Source: Candidatus Staskawiczbacteria bacterium RIFCSPHIGHO2_02_FULL_42_22
GTDB lineage: Bacteria; Patescibacteriota; Minisyncoccia; Minisyncoccales; Staskawiczbacteraceae
Length of the DNA: 49,382 nucleotides
Direction of reading: 5' to 3'
Assembly: GCA_001820175.1 (NCBI GenBank)
Contig: MHOT01000019.1
Span: 1 to 49,382 of the forward strand
Shown: piece by piece, positions 19,027 through 27,629 of the stretch
How positions within the stretch are numbered: position 1 is the stretch's first letter
Layout of the letters: each line of letters opens with the position of its first letter
Notes under the pieces: generated by a model
Database searches by the model: none
What the model saw: the letters and a program-made list of their open reading frames with translations, nothing else
What the model was told of the DNA's origin: nothing
Program-made: the position numbers and the translations under genes

Positions 19027-19187
19027 TTAAGGTAATACAGGGTTGCCCCCCCCGTGCTCGCTCCGGTTCCTTTCCTTGCCTCTCTATGGGCGGGGTGGGG
19101 TCCATGGCTTGTGACCATGGTTAATACCCTTTATTTGGAGTTTTTTGTTTTGACAGGATTATGGATTTTGGTTATCATGAGTGCATT

Positions 19188-19258
19188 AGGGGCGTGGTGA
19201 AATGGTATCATAAGGGTCTCCAAAACCCTTGGTCTGGGTTCGATTCCCAGCGCCCCTG
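19188..19258 (+). tRNA. tRNA-Trp (anticodon CCA)
   Basis: Acceptor aggggcg/cgcccct; anticodon arm agggt-ctCCAaa-accct; T arm ctgggttcgattcccag; 7-bp acceptor pairing. Confidence 0.93.
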
Positions 19259-19332
19259 CAAGCTTTGAATCATGAAGCCCTTTCGCAGGATTTTTCTAAA
19301 TTTGGAGATAGAAATTTGATAGGGAGGTTGCA

Positions 19333-19509
19333 ATGCTAAATCTGTTGGAAGGAGTCATTGAATTAGTTGTCGGGGGATTTGTCAGCGTCATCGTGATGAT
19401 GCTCATTTGTCTCCTTGCTGCAATTCAGGTGGCTATCAATCAAATTGATCCACCACTGCAAAGCGCGTGTGACTGGTTTACGGACTTCTGTTGGAGGCGT
19501 GGCAATTGA
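19333..19509 (+). CDS. Small hydrophobic protein (58 aa)
   Basis: MLNLLEGVIELVVGGFVSVIVMMLICLLAAIQVAINQIDPPLQSACDWFTDFCWRRGN; RBS-like gggaggttgca. Confidence 0.4.
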   Translation: MLNLLEGVIELVVGGFVSVIVMMLICLLAAIQVAINQIDPPLQSACDWFTDFCWRRGN

Positions 19510-19545
19510 GGCAGAATTATGGCACTGTTCGGAAACGTCTTCTTT

Positions 19546-19721
19546 CGTCATTGCGTCAAGTCGCGAGAATTATCCGCCGCAGCGGAAATTCCCGACTCAG
19601 GAGCCAGCAGGCGACGTGGCAATCTATGGTATGAGCGTATCCACCCTGGATTACCAACCACCTACAATTCGCTCGTGGCTAAAGGCCAAGGTATTTTATT
19701 TATTTTGGGCTCGCAATGACG
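19546..19721. repeat. CGTCATTGCG...CTCGCAATGACG composite repeat
   Basis: cgtcattgcgtcaagtcgcgag...ggcgacgtggcaatc...gggctcgcaatgacg. Confidence 0.65.
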
Positions 19722-19896
19722 ACGAAAAAGAATGTTTCAAAACAGCGCCCAGAATTATGGACATATGCCGCAAAACTTGGGGTTATTTTTCGCGTAAAGA
19801 TAACCCCCTTAAATTTGCAAAATTATTCTTTTTATAGTATCACTTAATTGTTACGGCGTTATTGTGGTATTATTAAAGAAATGAGTATGCATTTGT

Positions 19897-20415
19897 ATGT
19901 TCAAACTTTTTTTTAAGATATTCAAAAATAAAAATAATGTAATTTCTATTAGTCGAACCGACATCAGCCAAGCTGAAATTATTGCTATCGGCCAAAAACT
20001 ACAAAAAAATATAAAGAAATTATTTAAGGGATCTTTAGCCATTAGACAGGTGGATGCCGGTTCTGATAATGCCTGCGAACAAGAGCTGGTGGCGCTTTCC
20101 AATGCTTTCTATGATGTTGAGCGTTTCGGAATTCATTTTGTGGCATCGCCCAGGCATGCAGATATGCTTTTGGTAACGGGTCCGGTGACTAAAAATATGC
20201 AAGAAGCGCTCAAGAGAGCTTATGAAGCTACGCCCGGCCCAAAAATCGTAGTGGCAGTCGGTGATGATGCTATAGACGGTGGTATCTATAAAAATTCTTA
20301 CGCGGTTTTAAATGGAGTCAATAATGTCATTCCGGTCAACTACCAAATACCGGGGGATCCGCCAAGCCCTAAGGCAATTCTTGTGGGGCTTTTACATATT
20401 CTTGAAACAATATAG
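19897..20415 (+). CDS. NuoB/HyfI/HycG-like small subunit lacking most [4Fe-4S] ligands
   Basis: FDVERFGI-like YDVERFGIHFVASPRHADMLLVTGPVTKNMQEALKRAYEATPGPKIVVAVGDDAIDGGIY...IPVNYQIPGDPPSPKAILVGLLHIL matches the HycG/HyfI framework; Cys positions replaced (DAGSDNACEQE, VGDDAIDGG, IPGDPP). Confidence 0.88.
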   Translation: MFKLFFKIFKNKNNVISISRTDISQAEIIAIGQKLQKNIKKLFKGSLAIRQVDAGSDNACEQELVALSNAFYDVERFGIHFVASPRHADMLLVTGPVTKNMQEALKRAYEATPGPKIVVAVGDDAIDGGIYKNSYAVLNGVNNVIPVNYQIPGDPPSPKAILVGLLHILETI

Positions 20416-20592
20416 AACAAACATTATCACTTTGCACTAAAGTCGCCTCAGGTTTGGCAATCTTGGGCGGCTTGGAACAAAAAATATGCGAGGCGTAGCC
20501 GAAGCTACGGCAAACATATTTTTTGTGAAAACTGCCCAAGATTGGCAAATCCGTTAAGAATTGGAGTGCAAAGTGATAATGTTTGTTCTATA
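20411..20592. repeat. MITE-like hairpin, TIR tatagaacaaacattatcactttgcact
   Basis: 28-nt terminal inverted repeat; a partial copy in opposite orientation at 40821-40955. Confidence 0.87.
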
Positions 20593-20599
20593 TAGAAGC

Positions 20600-22654
20600 A
20601 TGATAGACGTTATTATTTCTCAAATAATATTTATAGCATCATTGCTGTGTTTTACCGTCGGGGGTATCGGAGCTTTGTTACTCAGAAAAAACGATGCGAT
20701 CGCCAACATTTGGAGTAATTTTTTTGCAATATTGGCCTCCCTGTTCGGACTTTCGTTTGCGGCCCTCGCCGTTATGAGCGGAGGCGATACATCGTTTTCC
20801 ATTGGTGCGTTTTCCCTGCCTTTCTTTTCATTATCATTCCATATCGATCAACTGTCCGCCTTTTTTATTTTTATTATTTCGCTAATTTCCCTTTTTTGCT
20901 CTGTGTACGCCATCGGGTACGTGAAGCATTTTTATAAAAAATACGATATTGGTGTTCTTGGGTTTTTTTACAATATGTTTATTTTGGGAATGCTTTTGGT
21001 GGCATCTTCTTCCAACTGGCTATTTTTCTTGGTTGCCTGGGAGATTATGTCCATTGCCTCATACTTCCTGGTGATCTACGATCGCCACGACCAAAATAAT
21101 GTAAGGGCCGGGTTTTTGTATCTTATTATGACTCATGTTGGTACGGCTTTTATTATACTTGCCGCGTTATTGTTGTATAAATTCACCGGATCGTTTGATT
21201 TTGCTTCCATACAATCGGCTTCTTTGCTTATTCCCGCACCGATAAAGAATATTATTTTTATTTTCGCTATCATTGGTTTTGGCACAAAATCAGGTATTAT
21301 TCCGTTTCACATCTGGTTGCCCGATGCTCACCCCGCCGCCCCATCGCATGTATCCGCGCTCATGTCCGGTGTGATGATTAAAACGGGCATTTACATGATG
21401 ATAAGGATATTCCTTTACATGATTTGGCCGGTGCCAGTGTGGTGGGGACTTGCGTTGCTGGTATTGGGGTCGGTATCTTCTTTGCTGGGAGTACTGTATG
21501 CGCTCACGGAACACGACATCAAACGACTCTTGGCTTACCATAGCATTGAAAATATCGGCATTATCTTGCTGGGGCTTGGCAGTGCGCTGACTTTCTTGTC
21601 GCTTGGTATGCCCTCGCTGGCGCTTTTGGGTTTTACCGCAGCGCTTTTCCATACCTTAAACCATGCCATATTTAAATCATTGCTTTTCCTTGGCGCCGGT
21701 TCGGTGATCAGTCAGACCCATACGCGCAACATGGAAGAATATGGCGGACTTATCAAATATATGCCCTATACCGCACTATTTTTTCTCATCGGATCCATGG
21801 CCATATCGGCACTTCCTCCCTTTAACGGATTCTTCAGTGAATGGCTGACTTTCCAATCGCTTTTTGCAGGAATCACATTGTTATCGTTCTACGAAAAATG
21901 GATTTTCATCTTAGCGTCCGGTTCGCTGGCATTTACCGGAGGATTGGCGTTGGCATGTTTTGTGAAGGCCTTCGGAGCCACATTTTTGGCCCGTCCAAGG
22001 AGCAGTCACGTAAGCCACGCCAAAGAATCGTCCCTTTCTTTGCGCATTGGAATGGCCTCGCTGGCGCTATTATGTCTTTTACTGGGAATTGGCTCCGGGG
22101 TGATGACGGTGGTGCTGGAAGGTGTTGGAAAAAATATGGCTGTTTTCAAAAACGCCGCTTCGGTGGTTTCGTTGTCCGGCCAGCATATTGTTGTTGGCAA
22201 GAATTTTGCTTCCGTCTCTTTGCCTCTGCTCGCTCTATTTTTCATGGTCACTGGCGGCCTGGTAATATACATCACTAAGTTTATCATTAATAAGCATCAA
22301 AAAGTTGAGAATAATATAACCTGGGATTGTGGAACCGACTTAACGGAACGTATGGAAATAACGGCCACCGGATTTTCCCGTTCCATTATTCTCATTTTCC
22401 GGGGTATTTTACGGCCAAGCATCCAGCATGATATTCAATACCACGATGCCCAAAGCCGTTATTTGCCAAAGTCAAGAACCGTCATTTTAAAGGTGCATGA
22501 CGTATATCGGTATTACTTTTACCAGCCGCTCCACTTAGCAGTTAATGCCGTGTCTTCACGAGTGAAAAATATCCAAAGCGGTAATACCAACGCCTACATC
22601 CTTTATATCTTTATCGCTTTAATAATCACCTTACTTTCAGTATTATGGAAATAG
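20600..22654 (+). CDS. HyfB/NuoL-like antiporter-type membrane subunit
   Basis: Proton-antiporter fold: FLVAWEIMSIASYFLVIYD (TM5 Glu), IGFGTKSGIIPFHIWLPDAHPAAPSHVSALMSGVMIKTGIYMMIRI. Start placed at MIDVIISQ, outside the repeat. Confidence 0.9.
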   Translation: MIDVIISQIIFIASLLCFTVGGIGALLLRKNDAIANIWSNFFAILASLFGLSFAALAVMSGGDTSFSIGAFSLPFFSLSFHIDQLSAFFIFIISLISLFCSVYAIGYVKHFYKKYDIGVLGFFYNMFILGMLLVASSSNWLFFLVAWEIMSIASYFLVIYDRHDQNNVRAGFLYLIMTHVGTAFIILAALLLYKFTGSFDFASIQSASLLIPAPIKNIIFIFAIIGFGTKSGIIPFHIWLPDAHPAAPSHVSALMSGVMIKTGIYMMIRIFLYMIWPVPVWWGLALLVLGSVSSLLGVLYALTEHDIKRLLAYHSIENIGIILLGLGSALTFLSLGMPSLALLGFTAALFHTLNHAIFKSLLFLGAGSVISQTHTRNMEEYGGLIKYMPYTALFFLIGSMAISALPPFNGFFSEWLTFQSLFAGITLLSFYEKWIFILASGSLAFTGGLALACFVKAFGATFLARPRSSHVSHAKESSLSLRIGMASLALLCLLLGIGSGVMTVVLEGVGKNMAVFKNAASVVSLSGQHIVVGKNFASVSLPLLALFFMVTGGLVIYITKFIINKHQKVENNITWDCGTDLTERMEITATGFSRSIILIFRGILRPSIQHDIQYHDAQSRYLPKSRTVILKVHDVYRYYFYQPLHLAVNAVSSRVKNIQSGNTNAYILYIFIALIITLLSVLWK

Positions 22655-23574
22655 ATATCATTGTTTGGATACTGCAAATCATATTAGTGCCAGTGACGGC
22701 ACCGCTTTGCGTTGGTATTATAAGAAAGATAAAAGCCAAATTACAGAATCGCCGGGGTGCCGGCATATTTCAGCCGTATCGGGATCTATGGAAATTGTTT
22801 CATAAAGATGAAGTGATAAGCAAGGACGCTTCCTGGATTTTTAGATGCGCGCCCTATATTGTTTTTACCGTAACGATAGTGGTGGGAGCCAGTATTCCTC
22901 TTTTTGCATCGTATAGTGATGTCACCGGTTCAGGTAACCTGTTGGTCATCATCTACACGCTTGCCATTGGCACATTCTTTTTGGCGCTGGCGGGCATTGA
23001 TATCGGTGGCGCATTTGGAGGGTTTGGTTCAAGCCGCGAAATGACCATGGCGGCGCTGGCAGAAGGAGGGTTTATTTTTTCGTTGCTAACCGTTGGGATT
23101 ATCAGCGGTAGCACGGATCTGTTTGCAATCTCTCAAAATGGACTCATTCAACAAGGATACCTATTGCCCAGCACCCTGGCTTTTTTGGGGCTATGTATTG
23201 TATTGTTAGCTGAGACCGCTCGTTTTCCATTTGACAACCCGGCCACCCATTTGGAACTAACGATGATTCACGAAGCAATGATTTTGGAATATTCGGGGAA
23301 AAAACTGGCACTCATGGAATGGGCGTCCGCCAACAAACTCCTCATTTTTATTGCCCTGGCTTCAAATCTTTTTTTCCCATTCGGCCTGGCCCAGCATGCC
23401 GACAGCGGAGCTGTTTTGGTGGCCCTCGCGGTATTTGCGGTAAAAACCATTATTTTCTGTCTGGTAATCGCCCTGCTGGAATCGTTCATCGCCAAGTTCC
23501 GGTTTTTCCGCCTGCCCGATCTTTTAATGATTGCTTTTATTTTTAATGTGGTGGCAATTATTCTTATACATTAG
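22645..23574 (+). CDS. HyfC/HycD/NuoH-like membrane subunit
   Basis: GIFQPYRDLWKLFHKDEV...GSSREMTMAALAEGG...LAETARFPFDNPATHLELTMIHEAMILEYSGKKLALMEW. Confidence 0.92.
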   Translation: MEIDIIVWILQIILVPVTAPLCVGIIRKIKAKLQNRRGAGIFQPYRDLWKLFHKDEVISKDASWIFRCAPYIVFTVTIVVGASIPLFASYSDVTGSGNLLVIIYTLAIGTFFLALAGIDIGGAFGGFGSSREMTMAALAEGGFIFSLLTVGIISGSTDLFAISQNGLIQQGYLLPSTLAFLGLCIVLLAETARFPFDNPATHLELTMIHEAMILEYSGKKLALMEWASANKLLIFIALASNLFFPFGLAQHADSGAVLVALAVFAVKTIIFCLVIALLESFIAKFRFFRLPDLLMIAFIFNVVAIILIH

Positions 23575-23579
23575 AATCT

Positions 23580-24227
23580 ATGAGTACCTTATTTTTACAA
23601 TTTTTACTTCAAATTATTTTTTTAACCATTGTCTTTTTGCATATTACAAAAAAGAACCTTGATGCGATTTTTGCCTACGGAATTCAGTCCTTGGCAATTT
23701 TAATATTACTCATTAATTCGTTTTTTGAAACCGGCGACATTTCACTACTGTTCATTGCCCTATTGGTATGCATCGTCAAAGTTATTTTGGCGCCGGGCTT
23801 TTTTGCCCAATTAATTAAAAAAAACGAGTTAATATTTTCAGCCAGCACATATCTTAATATGCCCCTAACCTTAGTTGTTTTAGCCACACTGACCGCCATG
23901 GCCCATTCTTATCGGTTTTCTCCCATCACCAATATTATTCCTGCTAACGAAACACTGCTCTCATTGGCGCTTTCTACCATGTTTTTATCTCTTTTTTTAA
24001 TCGTCAACCGCAAGGGAGCACTGTCGCAAATCATCGGCATCCTTTCGCTGGAAAACAGCATTGTGGCTTTTGCTATTTTTGCCGGACTGGAACAGTCGCT
24101 TGGTCTGCAAATCGGTATTTTGTTTGATATTTCCATTTGGCTTATTATTGCTACAGTGTTTATTTCAATGATTTACAAGCAATTCGGATCGCTCGACGTT
24201 ACCGATATGAAAAAATTAAAAGAGTAA
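23580..24227 (+). CDS. HyfE/NuoK-like membrane subunit
   Basis: 215 aa, multiple TM helices, position between HyfC- and HyfF-like genes; GILSLENSIVAFAIF resembles HyfE. Confidence 0.8.
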   Translation: MSTLFLQFLLQIIFLTIVFLHITKKNLDAIFAYGIQSLAILILLINSFFETGDISLLFIALLVCIVKVILAPGFFAQLIKKNELIFSASTYLNMPLTLVVLATLTAMAHSYRFSPITNIIPANETLLSLALSTMFLSLFLIVNRKGALSQIIGILSLENSIVAFAIFAGLEQSLGLQIGILFDISIWLIIATVFISMIYKQFGSLDVTDMKKLKE

Positions 24228-24244
24228 CATTCAAAGAATATTAT

Positions 24245-25714
24245 ATGTATCAAACAGAATTACTATTTATTTTAATATCTCTCTTTGCTGCGGCATTGTT
24301 GTGTTTTTTGTCTCGAAACCGACGGCTCATTGAGGTATCTTCGCTGGTTGCCTCTGGTATTGCCCTCATGGAATCAGTTGCTATTTCCCTTCAAGTGGCG
24401 CATTTTGGAGCGAATGTATCTGGTTTTTTCTCCACAGATGCACTAGAAGCTGTAATCATGCTCATTATTGCAGTTGTTGGATTTACCTCAACCGTATATT
24501 CCATTGAGTACCTTCGCCGGGAGACCAGCAAAAATATTATTGGATTGTCAGGAGTAAGCCATCTGCGTTCAAGAGTCAGGGAATATTTTATTTTGTTGAA
24601 TCTTTTCATGGCGATGATGTTTTTGGCTATTACGGTTTCCAGTCCGATATTTGCCTGGATTTTCATTGAAGCCACCACGCTTTCCACCGCATTTTTAATC
24701 AGTTTTTATAATAAACCATCTTCTATTGAGGGAGCATGGAAATACTTAATCATCAACTCCATTGGTATATTACTGGCATTTTTCGGAACATTGTTATTTT
24801 TCCCGGCCATGAATTCGGGTATCGGTAACGGACTTATCACCTGGCATTTACTTGCAACCAGTGCCGCTAATCTTGATCCGTTGGTTATTAAGGTGGCTTT
24901 TATTTTTATTTTTATAGGATATGGAACCAAAGTGGGATTCGCTCCGATGCACACCTGGAAACCCGATGCCTACAGCAGGGCACCGGCTCCTATTGGCGCG
25001 TTATTTTCGGGGGCTTTATTGCCGGTTGCTTTTGCCGTTATCTTGAAATTTAAAATGATAACTGATGCTACCGTGGGATCATTATTTAGCCAGAATTTAT
25101 TTATTATTTTCGGGTTATTGTCGGTGGCCATTGCGGCAGCTATTATATTTGTTTCCAGAAACTACAAACGGCTTCTGGCTTATTCCAGCATTGAAAATGC
25201 GGGAATCATGGCCCTTGGTTTTGCCTTTGGCGGCCTGGGTATTTTTGCGGCCATGCTCCACATGGTATACCATTCTTTTATCAAATCGGCGCTTTTTTTC
25301 TCATCGGGAAACCTGCTTCTTGCATACCATTCTGCCAAAATCGCCAGCGTTAGGGGGGTGATTAATATTATTCCCGTTACAGCGGTACTTTTTTTAACCG
25401 GGTTTTTTGCCATAACCGGAGCACCGCCGTTTGGAATATTTTTCACTAAAATATTCATTCTTTCGGCCGGCATTAAAGAACACCCCTTTATCGTCGCCAC
25501 GGTAGTATTGCTGGCGACCATCTTATTTATTGGATTTTTAAAGCACGCCAGCGCCATGGTTTTCGGGCAGCCCCCGGCCGATATTGTAAAAGAAAAAGAA
25601 GGTCTGTGGCTCATCATCCCACCCATTGCGCTTATGGCCCTTGCGTTATTGTTAAGTTTTTACATTCCGCCATTTTTATATACGTTGCTTAATAAGATTG
25701 CTTTGCATTATTAA
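24245..25714 (+). CDS. HyfF/NuoN-like antiporter-type membrane subunit
   Basis: FAWIFIEATTLSTAFLISFY and IGYGTKVGFAPMHTWKPDAYSRAPAPIGALFSGALLPVAFAVILKFK. Start at MYQTELLF. Confidence 0.9.
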   Translation: MYQTELLFILISLFAAALLCFLSRNRRLIEVSSLVASGIALMESVAISLQVAHFGANVSGFFSTDALEAVIMLIIAVVGFTSTVYSIEYLRRETSKNIIGLSGVSHLRSRVREYFILLNLFMAMMFLAITVSSPIFAWIFIEATTLSTAFLISFYNKPSSIEGAWKYLIINSIGILLAFFGTLLFFPAMNSGIGNGLITWHLLATSAANLDPLVIKVAFIFIFIGYGTKVGFAPMHTWKPDAYSRAPAPIGALFSGALLPVAFAVILKFKMITDATVGSLFSQNLFIIFGLLSVAIAAAIIFVSRNYKRLLAYSSIENAGIMALGFAFGGLGIFAAMLHMVYHSFIKSALFFSSGNLLLAYHSAKIASVRGVINIIPVTAVLFLTGFFAITGAPPFGIFFTKIFILSAGIKEHPFIVATVVLLATILFIGFLKHASAMVFGQPPADIVKEKEGLWLIIPPIALMALALLLSFYIPPFLYTLLNKIALHY

Positions 25715-25892
25715 GGCCCCTTCCATTACTAAATTGATATCTTACGCCCACTGCATCTTTGACTACAAGCACTATTCAATCGCAATATTCCTTGCCGTAC
25801 CCAAGGTACGGCTCGAAATATTGCTCAATCATAGTGCCTGCATTCAAAGCGCATTGAACGTAATCTTATCAATTTATTAATGGAAGGGGCCT
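25714..25892. repeat. MITE-like hairpin, TIR aggccccttccatta
   Basis: aggccccttccattactaaattgata...tatcaatttattaatggaaggggcct; apex gccgtacccaaggtacggc. Confidence 0.85.
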
Positions 25893-25905
25893 AAAAATAG
25901 TTATT

Positions 25906-27474
25906 ATGACCATAGAAAATATACAACAGTATCTCCCTAAAAACGCAAAAGTTGAAATTTGCGACAACATCGCCTTTTTTGAGGTATCGGCTTTTGAGAT
26001 TAAAGAAATTGCCGTTGATTTACAGGCCAAAGGCGCGATAATGAACCTCATTAGCGCCACCGATGAAGGGGGGGGGCAGGGAGGATTCAATATTTGGTAT
26101 GTGTTTGGCCTTCCTAAAAAAAATATATTTATCATTCCCTTTATTCGATTGCAGCATACTACCGAATTCCCTTCATTGACTCCGGCTATCCATAGCGCCT
26201 GTAATTTCGAAAAAAAGATACACACCTTTTTCGGACTCACTCCCGTGGGCCACCCTGATTTAAGACCGATTCTCCTGCATGAAAACTGGCCCGTCGATGT
26301 ATTCCCGTTAAGAAAAGATTTTGACTGGCAAACAAAAACCAAAGATGTGCAAAGGCCCTATTTATTTCAAAAAGTAGAGGGGGAGGGTGTTTACGAAATA
26401 CCGGTCGGCCCGATTCATGCCGGCATCATAGAACCGGGGCATTTCAGGTTTAGTGTTGCCGGGGAAGAAATCCTGCTCCTGGAAGCAAAACTTGGCTTCG
26501 TTCACAAGGGTAGTGAAAAATTATTTGAGGTACTCGGTCTTGGCGACAAGGTACGTCTTTCAGAAAAAATCTCTGGAGACAGTTCGTTCAGCCATTCACT
26601 GGCCTTCTGTCAGGCCGTGGAGCAATTAAGCGGTGTTACAGTTCCGGAACGCGCCCTTTATTTGCGCGTCATCTATGCGGAACTGGAAAGATTGGCAAAT
26701 CATTTCGGCGATATCGGCGCCATTATGATTGATACCGGTTTTAATTTTGGCGGCGCCAATGGGGCAAGATTACGGGAAATAATAATGCAAATAAATGAAC
26801 GATTGACCGGAAGCCGGTTTTTACGCGGCGCAGGCGCCATCGGTGGGGTTTTAAAAGATATTAATGCAAAAGAAGCCGTGGCATTGGGCAGGCATCTTGA
26901 AAAAATACGGAAAGATTTTTTAGAAGTCATTGCAATTGCAGAAAATAGCACGTCGCTATTAAATCGCTTGACGGATACCGGTGTGCTTTTGGCAAAAACC
27001 GCTCAAGATTATGGGGCTCTAGGAGTTGCCGCTCGCGCCGTTGGTATTATCTTTGATGCGCGCGTTGATTTTCCTTATGCGGCTTACGCCAAATTAGATT
27101 TCAATACGGTTGAAACCGAATCAGACGGCGATGTGTATGGGCGATTTAAAGTTCGCATCAAGGAATCCTTTGCCTCAATAAACCTCATTAAAAACGCATT
27201 AACTAAGCTGCCAAAAGGACCGGTGCATGTAAACATAGAAAATGTAGTATTCAAAAAAAATGCCTTGGCCCTTGGTGTTGTTGAGGGATGGCGCGGCCAA
27301 ATAATATATTTTATCACTACCGATGCATCGGGCAATATAAACAAGGTTACGCCCTGCGACCCGTCATTTTTAAATTGGCCCTTGGTTTCAGAAGTGGGTG
27401 CCGGCAATGTGGTGCCTGATTTCCCTTTAATTAATAAAAGTTTTAATTTATCCTACTCGGGAAACGATGTATAA
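25906..27474 (+). CDS. HyfG/HycE-like fused NuoC-NuoD large subunit lacking [NiFe] cysteines
   Basis: NuoC part FGLTPVGHPDLRPILLHENWPVDVFPLRKDF; NuoD part LGFVHKGSEKLFEVLGLGDKVRLSEKISGDSSFSHSLAFCQAVEQLSG...VPERALYLRVIYAELERLANH. C-term CDPSFLNW where DPCxxC is expected. Confidence 0.92.
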   Translation: MTIENIQQYLPKNAKVEICDNIAFFEVSAFEIKEIAVDLQAKGAIMNLISATDEGGGQGGFNIWYVFGLPKKNIFIIPFIRLQHTTEFPSLTPAIHSACNFEKKIHTFFGLTPVGHPDLRPILLHENWPVDVFPLRKDFDWQTKTKDVQRPYLFQKVEGEGVYEIPVGPIHAGIIEPGHFRFSVAGEEILLLEAKLGFVHKGSEKLFEVLGLGDKVRLSEKISGDSSFSHSLAFCQAVEQLSGVTVPERALYLRVIYAELERLANHFGDIGAIMIDTGFNFGGANGARLREIIMQINERLTGSRFLRGAGAIGGVLKDINAKEAVALGRHLEKIRKDFLEVIAIAENSTSLLNRLTDTGVLLAKTAQDYGALGVAARAVGIIFDARVDFPYAAYAKLDFNTVETESDGDVYGRFKVRIKESFASINLIKNALTKLPKGPVHVNIENVVFKKNALALGVVEGWRGQIIYFITTDASGNINKVTPCDPSFLNWPLVSEVGAGNVVPDFPLINKSFNLSYSGNDV

Positions 27475-27489
27475 GCAACGTCAGGGCTA

Positions 27490-27628
27490 GCTTGAATTTG
27501 AAATTTGAAATCAATTTGAAAAAATGAATTTGAAATGATTGAAAAGCGACGTTGTGTTTTCAAATTTAGTCATTTAAAAATTTAGTATTGATTTCAAATT
27601 GTAAATTTCAAATTTCAAATTTACAAAT
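27490..27628. repeat. AT-rich word-repeat hairpin (aatttgaaatttgaaatcaa)
   Basis: gaatttgaaatttgaaatcaatttgaa...gaaaagcgacgttg...gatttcaaattgtaaatttcaaatttcaaattt. Confidence 0.8.
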
Positions 27629-27629
27629 A

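Noticed and set aside
19415-19837. 140-aa ORF 19415..19837
   Set aside because: Runs through the CGTCATTGCG repeat and has no credible start or domain.
25180-25626. 148-aa minus-strand ORF opposite the HyfF-like gene, and similar antisense ORFs throughout
   Set aside because: Shadow ORFs of well-supported genes; no RBS or recognisable domain.
25906-27474. Functional [NiFe] hydrogenase large subunit
   Set aside because: Expected CxxC motifs at both termini are replaced (SGDS; DPSFLN), so H2 chemistry is not supported by sequence.
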